The notes: generated from the letters alone by a model not told the origin. A stretch of DNA of 64,000 nucleotides from JBCCJA01 sp039045975 (GCA_039045975.1 JBCCJA010000014.1:5978-69977); one strand, 5' to 3'. Positions 1-9,140 are shown, numbered from the stretch's first letter. A program made the numbers and translations.

Positions 1-682
1 TCCGCGACGGCACGTCGCCGGCCTCGACCGTGCCGACGGCCCGGCCGACCAGGCAGCTGCAGTACGGGTCGAACCCGACGTCGGACAGCATCAGCGTCGT
101 CGTTTCGAGGCCCTCGCGGGCCGCGACGAACGGCTCGCTGAACGTGTAGCCCTGCTGGCCCCGCTTGCCGCCGAGCAGCAGGTGATTCACGCCGCCGTTG
201 AACGGGACGACCGAGACGTCCGCGGGCAGCACTTTCGCCTTCAGGAACTCGGCGAAAGGCTGGTTGCCCATCGCCAGTTCGAACCCCGACAGGTCGGCGA
301 ACGAGCCGACGCCCGCGTCAGCCGGCACGAGGACGCACCGCGGCGTGTGCGTGATCGGCGCGTACAGCGACACGACGTCGGCCCCCTGCTCCCGCAACAG
401 CAAAACGCGGTCGGCGTTCGCGACGCCGAAGTCGACCCGGCCTGTCGCGACGAGCTGGCAGACTTGCACCCCGGGCCCGCCCGGGACGATTTCGACGTCG
501 AGCCCCGCTTCCTCGTACAGCCCCAGCACTGCCGCGGCGTAGTAGCCGCCGTGCTCCGCCTCCGGAAACCAGTTGAGCTGCAGTTTGACGGGCACGGCGC
601 CGTCGCCGGCCGGCGGGCGGGCTTCGCCCCCGCAGCCGGCGACCGACGCCACGGTAAGTAAGGCGGCAAAGATGCGGCTCAC
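1..682 (-). CDS. ABC transporter substrate-binding lipoprotein, NMT1/THI5/SsuA-like (3' end beyond window)
   Basis: Third gene of a minus-strand ABC importer operon; the C-terminus lies outside the window. The GTG at 682 gives a short hydrophobic leader ending in a lipobox-like SVAGC at about residue 17, so it should be a lipid-anchored periplasmic binding protein. The mature part opens with LQLNWFPEAEHGGYY, followed by a GLDVEIVPGGPG segment and DFGVANAD. These are typical of the NMT1/THI5-like and SsuA families, which bind pyrimidine thiamine precursors, sulfonates or nitrate. The substrate cannot be decided from sequence. I see no thiamine-riboswitch core upstream of the operon. The gene starts 42 bases after the permease stop. 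Confidence 0.85.
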   Translation of the reverse strand, partial: MSRIFAALLTVASVAGCGGEARPPAGDGAVPVKLQLNWFPEAEHGGYYAAAVLGLYEEAGLDVEIVPGGPGVQVCQLVATGRVDFGVANADRVLLLREQGADVVSLYAPITHTPRCVLVPADAGVGSFADLSGFELAMGNQPFAEFLKAKVLPADVSVVPFNGGVNHLLLGGKRGQQGYTFSEPFVAAREGLETTTLMLSDVGFDPYCSCLVGRAVGTVEAGDVPSR

Positions 683-724
683 GGGCTCACTCGTGCGGGG
701 GTGCGGGGTACGTCGGCCGGCGGA

Positions 725-1495
725 TCACCGCAGATCGTAGCTGCCCTTCACGAGTCGGTCGGCCACGGCGGCGATTCCCGCGAACAACGCTACGCCTAGC
801 AGCGTCGAGAGCAGCACCGCGGCGAACAGGTCGGCCGTCTTCGTCTGGTCGGCCGACGCCCGGATCAGATAGCCGAGCCCACGCGGGCCCGACCCGTAAC
901 CGGTGAAGAACTCGCCGACGATCGCGCCGATCACCGACAGCCCCGCCGACGTCTTCGCCCCGACGACCAACGCCGGCACGGCCGACGGCACCCGCAGCCG
1001 CCACAGCGTCCGCCACCGCCCGGCCCGGTAGAGGGCGAACACTTCGGCCAGCCGCGGGTCGACGTCGACGAGCCCGGCGGTGACGTTCGCGACGACCGGG
1101 AACAGGCCGACAACGGCCGAGACCACCACGACCGCCTGCGGCCCGTAGCCCATCCACAGAATGATCAGCGGCGCGACCGCCACGACCGGGACCGTCTGCA
1201 GGAAGATCGCGTAGGGGTACATCGCGGACCGCAGCAGCGGCGAGACCGCGAACACCAGCCCCGCCGCCGAGCCGACCGCCACCGCCGCGAGGAACCCGCC
1301 GAGAGACTCCGCCGCCGTCAGCGCCGTCGCGCCGGCGTAGGTGCCGGGACGCTCCCAGACCGCCCCGGCGACAATGCCCGGCCCCGGTAGCACGTACCGC
1401 GGCACGTCGAACGCCGTGACCGACGCCGCCCAGACGCCGACCCCGACGACCGCCGCGACCAGCGGCGGGATGACGGCCCGCCCGAGTCGGTTCAC
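725..1495 (-). CDS. ABC transporter permease, SsuC/ThiX-like
   Basis: A 256-residue integral membrane permease of the binding-protein-dependent type. It has about six hydrophobic segments, and the EAA-like cytoplasmic loop is seen as LYRAGRWRTLWRLRVPSAVPAL near residues 160-180, where the ATPase would dock. Length and loop match the SsuC/TauC/ThiX group. The start is a GTG at 1495 that overlaps the ATPase stop as GTGA, which implies translational coupling. Together with its neighbours it forms an importer for a small organic ion. The ligand is unknown. Confidence 0.88.
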   Translation of the reverse strand: MNRLGRAVIPPLVAAVVGVGVWAASVTAFDVPRYVLPGPGIVAGAVWERPGTYAGATALTAAESLGGFLAAVAVGSAAGLVFAVSPLLRSAMYPYAIFLQTVPVVAVAPLIILWMGYGPQAVVVVSAVVGLFPVVANVTAGLVDVDPRLAEVFALYRAGRWRTLWRLRVPSAVPALVVGAKTSAGLSVIGAIVGEFFTGYGSGPRGLGYLIRASADQTKTADLFAAVLLSTLLGVALFAGIAAVADRLVKGSYDLR

Positions 1496-2304
1496 GGCTC
1501 CGCCCCGTCGGCGGTTTCCCGGCGGAGCGTCGCGAGGGCCCGCCGTACGACCGCGGCGAACGCCGGCGTGCCCCGCAGCTCCGCGCGACGACCGTCGCCG
1601 AACGGGACGTCGATCACTTCCGCGACGCGGCCGGGTCGCCCGGCCAAGACGACGACGCGGTCCGACACGTAAACGGCCTCGGCGACATCGTGCGTGACGA
1701 ACAGCGTCGGGACGCGGCGGTCGAGCCAGAGCGTCCGCAGTTCGTCGTCGAGCGTGTCGCGAGAGAGCGAGTCCAACGCCCCGAACGGTTCGTCGAGGAG
1801 CAGTACGTCGGGCCGGTCGACGACGGCCCGCGCGATCGCGACCCGCATCCGCATTCCGCCCGACAGCTCGTGCGGTCGCTTGTCACGCGAGTCGGCCGGC
1901 AGCCCGGCGAGGGCCAGCGCGGCTTCGACCGCTTCTTCCCGCTCGTCTCGGCCGCGGCCGGCGAGTTCGAGCGGGAGTGCGACGTTGGCCCGCGCCGTCA
2001 GCCACGGCAGCAGCCGCGGCTCCTGAAAGACGTACCCGACGCGTCCCGACCGCCCGCCGATCGAGCCGGCGGTCGGCTCCTCCAGACCGGCGGCGAGCCG
2101 TAGGAGCGTGCTCTTCCCACAGCCCGACGGCCCGACGACCGCCGTCAGTCGGTCGGGCCCGACGTCGAGGTCGACCGGCCCGACGCCCGAGCCGTCTCCG
2201 TACCGTCGCGACGCGGCGACGAAACGCAGACGCGTCGGCCCCGCTGTGTGTCCGGCGTCGGGCCGGGCCGGGGCGTCGGCCGTGTTCGCGAGGGCGTCGG
2301 ACAA
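1492..2304 (-). CDS. ABC transporter ATP-binding protein, SsuB-like
   Basis: First gene of the importer operon, 270 residues. Walker A is GPSGCGKST (about residues 58-66), the Q-loop region is VFQEPRLLPW, the signature is LSGGM, Walker B is VLLLDEPFGALD and the switch histidine is in FVTHDVAEA. This is the normal layout of the nitrate/sulfonate/taurine ATPase family. No ATG or GTG is available near the N-terminus; the only plausible start is a TTG at 2304, preceded by an in-frame region without a better codon. The first 25 residues are Ala/Pro-rich and not part of the fold. Confidence 0.88.
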   Translation of the reverse strand: MSDALANTADAPARPDAGHTAGPTRLRFVAASRRYGDGSGVGPVDLDVGPDRLTAVVGPSGCGKSTLLRLAAGLEEPTAGSIGGRSGRVGYVFQEPRLLPWLTARANVALPLELAGRGRDEREEAVEAALALAGLPADSRDKRPHELSGGMRMRVAIARAVVDRPDVLLLDEPFGALDSLSRDTLDDELRTLWLDRRVPTLFVTHDVAEAVYVSDRVVVLAGRPGRVAEVIDVPFGDGRRAELRGTPAFAAVVRRALATLRRETADGAEP

Positions 2305-2505
2305 GCGGGTCTCGGGCTTCGATGTTTGAAAGTTACGACGATCCGTCGGACGCGACGACGGGCCTCGCGGCCCGCGTAATCGTCATGCCCACGCGAAGAC
2401 CGGCCGCGGCCGGCCGTCGCACCGAAATAGTTTGCAACGCGACCGGCCGGCGTCGATATTCCGCGCAGCGACGGAGTATGTCGGACCCCGAGACGTCACG
2501 CCCCC

Positions 2506-3183
2506 ATGACCCCTTCCGACGCGATCCGACACGCCCGCGTGTTGATCGAACACGGCGACCGCAAGCGGGCGGCGAAGCTGCTCAATCGCGTGCTGGAGAC
2601 GCGTCCGCGGACGATCGAGGCGTGGGCCTTGATGTCGACGATCGTCACGTCGGACGCCGACAAGCTGCGGTGTGCCGAACGCATCGCCGCGTTGTCGGCC
2701 CAGACGGAGGTCGTCTTCGGTGCCGACGAGGTGCCGCAGCCGGCCGACGTCAGCGAGGGCGGCGGGCTGCACGCCCCGGCGAAGCGGTCCCGGCCGTCTA
2801 AAAAAGAGGCGGCCGCGGCCGAGGCGGCACTCAGCAATCTGCCATCGGGGCCGGTCTTGGTGGCGATCTCGATGGGGGTCGCCGCGCTCGGGGCCGCCGG
2901 GTTCGCGGCCTATACCGTCAATCAGCTGACCCGCGAGACGAAGGTCCTCAAGGCCGGGTTCGAAGGCGACACGCCGGAAGATGCAGCCCCCGCCGTGGAT
3001 GCCGCACCGCCGGCCGACCCCGCCGTCGTGACCCGCATCGACGAGCTCGAAGCGAAGGTGAACCGCCTCACCGCCGAGTTGGACGACCTGACGAGGCGGA
3101 TCGAAACCCCGCAGCCGGGCGACACGGTCGAAGTCTCGTCGGCGGTCCCGGCGGACGATCGCCTCGGCCTCGCCGGCGGCTGA
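2506..3183 (+). CDS. Membrane-anchored TPR-like/coiled-coil protein, unknown function
   Basis: A 225-residue protein I do not recognise by name. Residues 1-65 form a helical repeat resembling one TPR unit (HARVLIEHGDRKRAAKLLNR and then RTIEAWALMS). A charged linker follows, then one transmembrane helix at about 120-140 (PVLVAISMGVAALGAAGFAA). The distal part is a heptad-rich coiled coil (IDELEAKVNRLTAELDDLTRRI). It would be a bitopic membrane protein with a soluble helical head. It is divergent from the ABC operon and stands alone, 16 bases before the 3' end of the convergent caspase-like gene. Confidence 0.7.
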   Translation: MTPSDAIRHARVLIEHGDRKRAAKLLNRVLETRPRTIEAWALMSTIVTSDADKLRCAERIAALSAQTEVVFGADEVPQPADVSEGGGLHAPAKRSRPSKKEAAAAEAALSNLPSGPVLVAISMGVAALGAAGFAAYTVNQLTRETKVLKAGFEGDTPEDAAPAVDAAPPADPAVVTRIDELEAKVNRLTAELDDLTRRIETPQPGDTVEVSSAVPADDRLGLAGG

Positions 3184-3199
3184 GTCGCGGCGGGCCGAC

Positions 3200-4684
3200 T
3201 CACCTCTCCGGCACGGCCGGGCGGAAGATCGCGGCCCGCTCGGACCGCACGATCCGTCGGTGATCGTCGCCCGTATCGCGCCCGGCCAGCGTCGCGGCAC
3301 ACCGCGCGTACTCGACCAGGTGTGCGACACGTCTCAACTTCGCGAGTCCGAGTTCGGCGTCGGCGAGGCGTTCGTCGATCACGCCGATGCGGCCGTCGAG
3401 TTCTTCGACGGCCGGCCAGTCGTCGTGTCCGGCGATCGCGGTCACGATCTCGTCGGCGTCGTCTTCGAGGATCGCCGGGACGGCCGGGTGCCAGATGCCC
3501 GACAGCTCGGGCCAACGCCGGATCACGGCCGCTTCGATCTCGAACATCAGCCCGTCCGATTCGTCGAGGAGTCCATCGAGTTCGTCCGCAAGCCGGCGGG
3601 TCTCCGCACGCTGTCGCTCGATGCGTTCCTCCGCCGTCGCGGCGAGGCCGTCGTCGACCGAAAGCCCGGTCTGCAGGCAGAGCTCGGTCAGGGCGGCACG
3701 CGTGACCGCGGGGACCGACTCGAGCACGCCGGGCGACCACGGGACGGCGTCCTCGCCGGCGTGCCGGATCGCGAACTCCTCGGCGGTCGTGACCGGGACG
3801 TCGATCGTGTCGAGGTGCGTCGTCGCGAACGCGTGCGCCTCGTCGCCACCGACGAGGCCGTCGCCGTCGAAGTCGGCCCCGACGATCGTCGAGCCCTTCG
3901 GGGAGCGGCCGAAGATCGCCGAGAAGAACGGCAGGGAGTATTCCGCCTCGGGCCCCTCCGGGTCGTCGGAACATCCCGCGGCCTGCCGGTCGTAGGTCGT
4001 CGCGAAGAACCCGCAGCGGTCGGCTTCAGCCAGACCGTTCGCCGCGTCACCGCCGCGATAGACCAGGTCGGAAAACCCGCCGCAGTAGCAGTTCACCATC
4101 ACGACGGTCACTGGCACGGCCGGGTCGAGCCGGTCGAGACGGGCGGCGAAGTCGCGGACCGTCCAGTAGTCGCCTTCCCAGAGGAGCATGACGGTATTCC
4201 GCGGGTCGTCGCCGTCGTCGGCGACGTCGCCGTGCCCGGTGACGTAGACGAAGAGGCGGTCTCCCGCGGCGAGACGGCTGCCGGGCCCGTCGAACCACGC
4301 GTCGAGGGCCGCCGGCGTGGCGGGTCCGTCGACGTCGGGGACGCGGTGATCGCGGTACCGGGCCCGCAGGCCGTCGGTCTCGCCGAACAGGATCGACAGC
4401 AGCTCCCGCGCGGGCGCGACCTCGAGCCGGGCGTCGTATGTGCGGAGGTCTCGCCCCGGGTCGGTCCCGTCGGCGAAGAAGACGTGCGATTCGACAGACT
4501 CGGCCAGACGGCCGGTCACGTACGCGACGTTCCGCTCCAGCGCCAACGCGTTCGACGACGGGTCGCTGCCGCCGCCGATGACGAGCACGTGGTCGACCGC
4601 TTCGGCCCGCCCGCCGCAGCCGGCGAGGGCGAGAACGAGCGAGCACAGCGACGCCGACCGGACGCTTCCGCTGACTGATTTCAT
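3200..4684 (-). CDS. Caspase-like (C13/C14-type) cysteine peptidase lipoprotein
   Basis: A 494-residue exported lipoprotein; the leader ends in LALAGC with the lipid cysteine at residue 23. A peptidase-like alpha/beta domain follows: VDHVLVIGGG begins the first strand, TGHGD carries a candidate catalytic His at 151, and VVMVNCYCGGF carries Cys at 199. The last motif corresponds to the DxCYSGGF pattern of bacterial caspase/legumain-like peptidases, here with Ser replaced by Cys201. A calcium-loop-like DFDGDGLVGGDEA follows at about 270-282. The C-terminal 170 residues are mostly helical and not recognised. A His/Cys dyad is therefore present, but substrate and role are unknown. Anchoring by a lipid suggests action in the periplasm or at the cell surface. 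Confidence 0.75.
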   Translation of the reverse strand: MKSVSGSVRSASLCSLVLALAGCGGRAEAVDHVLVIGGGSDPSSNALALERNVAYVTGRLAESVESHVFFADGTDPGRDLRTYDARLEVAPARELLSILFGETDGLRARYRDHRVPDVDGPATPAALDAWFDGPGSRLAAGDRLFVYVTGHGDVADDGDDPRNTVMLLWEGDYWTVRDFAARLDRLDPAVPVTVVMVNCYCGGFSDLVYRGGDAANGLAEADRCGFFATTYDRQAAGCSDDPEGPEAEYSLPFFSAIFGRSPKGSTIVGADFDGDGLVGGDEAHAFATTHLDTIDVPVTTAEEFAIRHAGEDAVPWSPGVLESVPAVTRAALTELCLQTGLSVDDGLAATAEERIERQRAETRRLADELDGLLDESDGLMFEIEAAVIRRWPELSGIWHPAVPAILEDDADEIVTAIAGHDDWPAVEELDGRIGVIDERLADAELGLAKLRRVAHLVEYARCAATLAGRDTGDDHRRIVRSERAAIFRPAVPER

Positions 4685-4753
4685 GGCCGCTCCCGTTCCG
4701 GGTCGTCTTCCCGGGAGCGTGACGTCACGTGTCGTCCGGCCGCAACCGGCACG

Positions 4754-4783
4754 AAAAAACCGGGGCGGCCGAAGCCGCCCCGG
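4754..4783 (-). terminator. Rho-independent terminator of the YTV-repeat gene
   Basis: On the minus strand a perfect 10-bp stem (CCGGGGCGGC at 4774-4783 read in reverse, with its complement) closes a TTCG tetraloop and is followed by six T residues. It lies 58 bases past the stop of the YTV-repeat gene and before the caspase-like gene, so it should separate the two transcription units. Confidence 0.9.
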
Positions 4784-4840
4784 TCGGGTTGATCAGCGGC
4801 CGGTCGGCCCGAGCGGGCCGGCCGGCTCGATCGGCAGGAT

Positions 4841-6640
4841 TCAGTTACAGCCGCAGCCCGAGGTCACCGGGGCACAGCCGCCACCGCAGGCCGGAGCGGC
4901 CGGAGCGGCGGTGCAGCAGGTCGGGGCCGGGGCACAGGTGCTGACCGGGACCTCGACCATGACGGTCTCGGCGACCATCTGGCAGACCTGGACTTCGACT
5001 TCCTTCTCGACCGTTACCGGCACGCAGACGGTGTAGGTCGAGGTCTTCTCTTCCTGGACGGTCTCGTAGGTCGTCACGTCGTACTCCTGCGTCCGCTCTT
5101 CGGCGACGCAGACGGTCTTCGTGACGTCCTTCGTGCGGACCTCGTCGACGTACTCGCAGACGGTCTTCGTGCGGGTCCGGGTTTCCGGAACCATCGTGCA
5201 GACCTGGTACTCGTACTCGACTTCTTCCTGGACCATCTCGCAGACCTTCTTCGTGCCGGTCCGCTCTTCGGCGACCATCACGCAGACGGTGTACTCGTAC
5301 TCGACCTCTTCCGAGACCATCTCGCAGACGGTCTTGGTGCGGGTGCGGGTCTCGGGCACCATCGTGCAGACGGTGTACTCGTACTCGACCTCTTCTTCGA
5401 CGTACTCACAGACGGTCTTGGTACCGGTCCGCTCTTCGTCGACCATGACGCAGACCTTGTACTCGTACTCCTCTTCGACCTGCTCGTACTTCGTGACGTC
5501 GACCGTCTTCGTGCGAACTTCGTCGACGCAGGTGGTGACGGTGTACTCGTAGGGCACCTCTTCGGTGACCTGCTCGTAGGCCGTGTATTCCTGCACCTCG
5601 GTGACGCAGTTCGGGACGTAGACCTTGCGGGTCGCGACCGGGGCACAGCCGCAGGCCGGGGCACAGTCGCCACAGGCGGTGGCACACGGGGCCGGGGCCG
5701 GGCAGGGCTGCTCGACCCACGAACCGCGGTCGACGGTGACTTCACGCGTCTTCGTGACCGGGACGCAGCTGGTGACGGTCTTCGTGCCGGTCTTCGTTTC
5801 CGAGACCGGAACCTTGACGGTGTAGGTCTGCTCGACGGTCTCGGTGACCGGGACGCAGACGGTCTTCGTGCCGACCTTCGTTTCGTAAGTCGGGACCTTC
5901 ACCGTGTAGGTGTACTCGACTTCCGAGGTGACCGGCTTGGAGACGGTCTTCGTGCCGACCTTCGTTTCGTAGGTCGGGACGTTGACGGTGTACTCCTCTT
6001 CGACCTCGCTGTAGACCGGCTTGCAGACGGTCTTCGTGGCGGTGCGGACCTCTTCGGTCGGGACGTTCACCGTGTAAGTGTACTCGACGTCGGAGTAGAC
6101 CGGCTTGCAGACGGTCTTCGTGCCGACCTTGGTTTCGTAGGTCGGGACGTTGACGGTGTATTCCTCTTCGACTTCCGACGTGACCGGCACTTTGACAGTG
6201 TACTCGATCGTCTCGGTCGTCGTCTGCGGGACCATCACCGTGTAGGTGCGGGTCTTGGTCTCGGTGACCGGGACCTGCGTGCAGACGGTGTAGGTCTTCG
6301 TCCGCTCTTCCTCGACGTATTCGGTCACGGTGACCGTCCGCATCTCCGTGACGTAGGTCGGCTTCATGACGGTCTTCTCGACCATCGTGGTCGCCGGGCC
6401 GCAAGCGGGGGCGGCGGTGCCGCAGCCGCTACCGCAGCCGTCGCCGCAGGCCGGGGCGGCGACGCAGGGGTCGCAGACCGGCACGCAGCACGGGTCGCAG
6501 CAGGCGTCTTTGGCGAACAGGCTGAAGCCGCCGCCCAGCAGGCCGTCGAACAGGCCCGGTTTACAGTCATCAAACGCGGAGGCGCTGGACGCCCCCGTAC
6601 AGAGCATCGCCGCGACGGCGACCCAACCGAAACGTCGCAT
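4841..6640 (-). CDS. YTV-repeat, cysteine-rich secreted wall protein
   Basis: A 599-residue secreted protein with a Sec leader cut after SSASA. A cysteine-rich head (about 24-80; CCDPCCVPVCDPC) and a cysteine-rich tail flank roughly a dozen imperfect repeats built on the pattern Tyr-Thr-Val followed by a VP or VCVMV segment, for example EYTVNVPTYETKVGTKTV. A second Cys-Pro-Ala-rich block sits in the middle near residue 310. This is the YTV family described from planctomycete cell walls; disulfide cross-linking of such proteins is thought to build the proteinaceous wall. Long Thr/Val/Glu tracts predict extended beta structure. It is followed by a strong terminator and preceded by an unusually long leader region, as expected for a highly expressed monocistronic gene. 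Confidence 0.88.
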   Translation of the reverse strand: MRRFGWVAVAAMLCTGASSASAFDDCKPGLFDGLLGGGFSLFAKDACCDPCCVPVCDPCVAAPACGDGCGSGCGTAAPACGPATTMVEKTVMKPTYVTEMRTVTVTEYVEEERTKTYTVCTQVPVTETKTRTYTVMVPQTTTETIEYTVKVPVTSEVEEEYTVNVPTYETKVGTKTVCKPVYSDVEYTYTVNVPTEEVRTATKTVCKPVYSEVEEEYTVNVPTYETKVGTKTVSKPVTSEVEYTYTVKVPTYETKVGTKTVCVPVTETVEQTYTVKVPVSETKTGTKTVTSCVPVTKTREVTVDRGSWVEQPCPAPAPCATACGDCAPACGCAPVATRKVYVPNCVTEVQEYTAYEQVTEEVPYEYTVTTCVDEVRTKTVDVTKYEQVEEEYEYKVCVMVDEERTGTKTVCEYVEEEVEYEYTVCTMVPETRTRTKTVCEMVSEEVEYEYTVCVMVAEERTGTKKVCEMVQEEVEYEYQVCTMVPETRTRTKTVCEYVDEVRTKDVTKTVCVAEERTQEYDVTTYETVQEEKTSTYTVCVPVTVEKEVEVQVCQMVAETVMVEVPVSTCAPAPTCCTAAPAAPACGGGCAPVTSGCGCN

Positions 6641-7332
6641 GGGAAGTTCTCTCTCGATCGTGGGGGTGCCGAACGCGTCGGCGGTAGTCGGACCGCGATG
6701 ACGTCATCGCGATTCGCAGGAGGTGTGGACGGACCCGACCGACTTGGCGTCCGGACCGCTCCTCGACGCCCGCGTCTGCAACGCGTGTGGCGAGAACCTT
6801 CCCGGCAAGGTGCCCATGCCGCCCATTGTTTTCAGCTTTACACACAGTCACGGCCTGTGCAAATCCCCGCGCAGGAAACTTCACATACCGATTTCCCCGC
6901 CTTCCGGGCCTGCCCGACCCGCACTTCCGGGACGCCCGACCCGGCCGCCTGTCATGACAAAAACAGGCCCGACGCGGCGTTTCGCTGGAGCGGTCAGGAC
7001 CGTGACGACCGTGCCGGTCGGGCGGCCCGACCGACCGGCAGAATTGACGCAGGTGGAGCCGTTGCCGTTCCGGGCCGCCGGCCGCGTGCGGCCCGCCTTC
7101 GCGCGATCGGTTCGCATGCGGACCTTCGGCCCGCGACGGGATCGCGGTCGGCTGTGACGGCGGTGTCGGTCGTCGGGGCGATCTTCACTCTAGGGGACGG
7201 TCGGGTCGGTCCGATTGATCCGTTGGGAACGGTCGCGCGACGTCCGGCGGGGACGCCGCGTCGGGCGATCGCGACCGCCGCGTCCGACGCCACGCGTCGC
7301 ACGCCCGGAGCAGACCCGCGAGTGAGGACGAG
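6641..7332. other. 692-base intergenic region between divergent YTV and secreted-protein genes
   Basis: No credible gene is present: all open frames here are arginine/proline-rich shadows. It should hold both divergent promoters. A less GC-rich patch at about 6825-6895 is the only compositional anomaly. Within it, on the minus strand, TTGCAC (6857-6862) and TAAAGC (6835-6840) are 16 bases apart, which could be a weak sigma-70-type promoter for the YTV gene with a leader of about 190 bases. That promoter call is weak. Nothing else is recognisable. Confidence 0.5.
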
Positions 7333-9090
7333 ATGTCCGCCGTGAACGAACAGAAGACCGCCGCGGCACCCGGCGGGACGCGACGCCGACCGGGGGCACG
7401 GCTCTCCGCCGCCGTCGTCGCCGCCCTCACCGTCGCGGCCGGACCGGTCGTCGGTGCCCAAGACGACGACGCCGGAATCGTCGACATCGCCGCGCCGTTC
7501 ACCGGCTCGCAGCCGTTCGCGCCGTCTGCCGTCGCGGACCGCGCCGGACTCTTGGAGCAGGAGTCACCGGAGTCGCCCGGGTCGTCCCTCGAACAAACTT
7601 CTTTCGACGTGCGGGAATCGAACCTCGTCCCGTTCGCCGACCTCGACGAAATCATGAACGAGGGCGTCCGCCCCGCGTCGGCGGGCGGGCTTTCGTTCGG
7701 CGAAACGACACGGCTCGGCAACGCGGGCACGCTCGGGGTGAGCCTCGGCGCGTCGCCGTTGTCGGGCGTCGGCCGGACCGGGCTGAATTACACGGGTGAG
7801 GACTACACCGTCCTGCGACAGGCACAACTCGGCGTCTCGTTCAGCGAGCGTGAGGTCGTGATCAACTCCGGCGTCACGGCGAATCTCTACGAATCGGACG
7901 GGTTCGCGGTCGGCGGCCGGGCGTTGTTCGGCGGGGCGCTGATCGAAAACATCGACGACCAGTTCCACTTCAGCGGGGACCTGTTCGCGGGGTCGTACTC
8001 GCCGCTGCTCAGCTGGTTCAACGACGTCTGGGTCAAGGGCGGCGCGTTCGTCGACTACCAGGGCAAGTTCGGCAAGGTCGGCCCGGCGATCGGCGTGCTC
8101 ATCAACCCGCAGAGCCGCTTCCCGGTCATCTTCGACGCCGCCTTCGGCTACGGCCTCGGCGGGACGCGGACCGAGGCGAACAACAACGCAGTGATTGTCA
8201 CGCGGGCGGCGGACGAGGACTTTCAGTTTCGTCTCGGGACGTTTCTTTCACCGAACGTAGAAGCCGGTTTCACGTTCGAACACGCATGGTTTGGCGACAT
8301 CGAGTCGGGCTTCGACGAGGAAGATGACAGTTACGGTGCCTTCACTCGCATCCACCTCGGTAATACGACGTGGCAAGTCGAAGTCACCGGATCGGAACAG
8401 GAGGTCAACGGCTTTCTTAATTGTGTCGTTCAGCTCGATAAGCCGCGGCAGGCGAACTTGCTCGCCGGTCGGCCGATTTATAGCGGGCAAGACTGGGTGA
8501 GTCGCCCGATCTTCCGCGACTCACAGGTACGCTTGCGTCAAATCGCGACGGCTCTTCCGCCGGCTCCCGATGTCGGGACTACGGCTGATCCGACCGTCCC
8601 GATACTCGGGGCGGTCGCGACCGTCGTTCTTCCGTCGCGAAGCGATTCATTTTTGTCGGATATCTTCACGGCCGGCGTCGTCGACACAGGCGATACTTTC
8701 GAGTTGGATATCACCTTCACCAACAACTCGACTGTAACGCTGGCGAATCTGTCCTTCGGTCAGAACCCGACCGACACCGGCAATGTGTTCGTGAACATTT
8801 TCTTGCCGGACACTACTCTCGGCGGCGACCTCGGCGATCTCGCCCCAGGCGCTTCGGTTACGACCGACAGTTTCAATGACATCGATGCCACCGTGTTCTC
8901 GGCTGTGGACGGACAGAGCATCTTTATCGAGTTCGACGTTTCGGCGAACGGTGTGACCGATCGCTTCCGTGCCGGGCCAATTATCGTCGGGACGACCGTT
9001 GCTGGTGCACAGATCCCGGTTGTTAGCGTCAATGGAACGCTCGGCGCGAGCGTGGCGGGCTTCTCGGAAGCACCGCCCCGTACCAACTGA
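7333..9090 (+). CDS. Large secreted protein with barrel-like N-half and DUF11/CARDB-like C-half
   Basis: A 585-residue exported protein of unknown function, probably outer-membrane or surface located. The leader contains a hydrophobic stretch (residues 25-40) ending before QDDD. Residues 100-370 are rich in alternating aromatic and glycine strands (for example DYTVLRQAQLGVSFSEREVV and FGKVGPAIGVL), resembling planctomycete outer-membrane barrel proteins. Residues about 430-560 form an immunoglobulin-like segment with TFTNNSTVTLANLSF, like DUF11/CARDB adhesion modules. From about 8180 onward T-ending codons become more frequent than in the first half and in neighbouring genes. An ATG with an upstream GAGGACGAG sets the start. 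Confidence 0.65.
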   Translation: MSAVNEQKTAAAPGGTRRRPGARLSAAVVAALTVAAGPVVGAQDDDAGIVDIAAPFTGSQPFAPSAVADRAGLLEQESPESPGSSLEQTSFDVRESNLVPFADLDEIMNEGVRPASAGGLSFGETTRLGNAGTLGVSLGASPLSGVGRTGLNYTGEDYTVLRQAQLGVSFSEREVVINSGVTANLYESDGFAVGGRALFGGALIENIDDQFHFSGDLFAGSYSPLLSWFNDVWVKGGAFVDYQGKFGKVGPAIGVLINPQSRFPVIFDAAFGYGLGGTRTEANNNAVIVTRAADEDFQFRLGTFLSPNVEAGFTFEHAWFGDIESGFDEEDDSYGAFTRIHLGNTTWQVEVTGSEQEVNGFLNCVVQLDKPRQANLLAGRPIYSGQDWVSRPIFRDSQVRLRQIATALPPAPDVGTTADPTVPILGAVATVVLPSRSDSFLSDIFTAGVVDTGDTFELDITFTNNSTVTLANLSFGQNPTDTGNVFVNIFLPDTTLGGDLGDLAPGASVTTDSFNDIDATVFSAVDGQSIFIEFDVSANGVTDRFRAGPIIVGTTVAGAQIPVVSVNGTLGASVAGFSEAPPRTN

Positions 9091-9105
9091 CTCCGGCCCA
9101 TTCAC

Positions 9106-9126
9106 GTAGGTCACGCACCGCGTGAC
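9106..9126 (+). repeat. REP-like element: GTAG head plus palindrome (left outer copy)
   Basis: GTAG (9106-9109) is followed directly by GTCACGC-ACC-GCGTGAC (9110-9126), a perfect 7-bp stem with a 3-base loop. A near-identical unit is at 9813-9833 on the other side of the transposase gene. The GTAG tetranucleotide 5' of a palindrome is the known recognition layout for REP-associated Y1 transposases. Confidence 0.85.
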
Positions 9127-9140
9127 ACGATTGACGAATC

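Noticed and set aside
2305..2505. TPP riboswitch upstream of the THI5-like ABC operon
   Set aside because: No CTGAGA core or paired thi-box elements are seen in the leader.
5121..5552. Long plus-strand open frame opposite the YTV-repeat gene
   Set aside because: It only mirrors the repeats of the real gene and consists of Ser/Thr/Val shadows without a start or leader.
5100..6330. Regular repeats that could suggest a CRISPR array
   Set aside because: Units are in-frame coding repeats of about 75-130 bases with no spacers of constant length.
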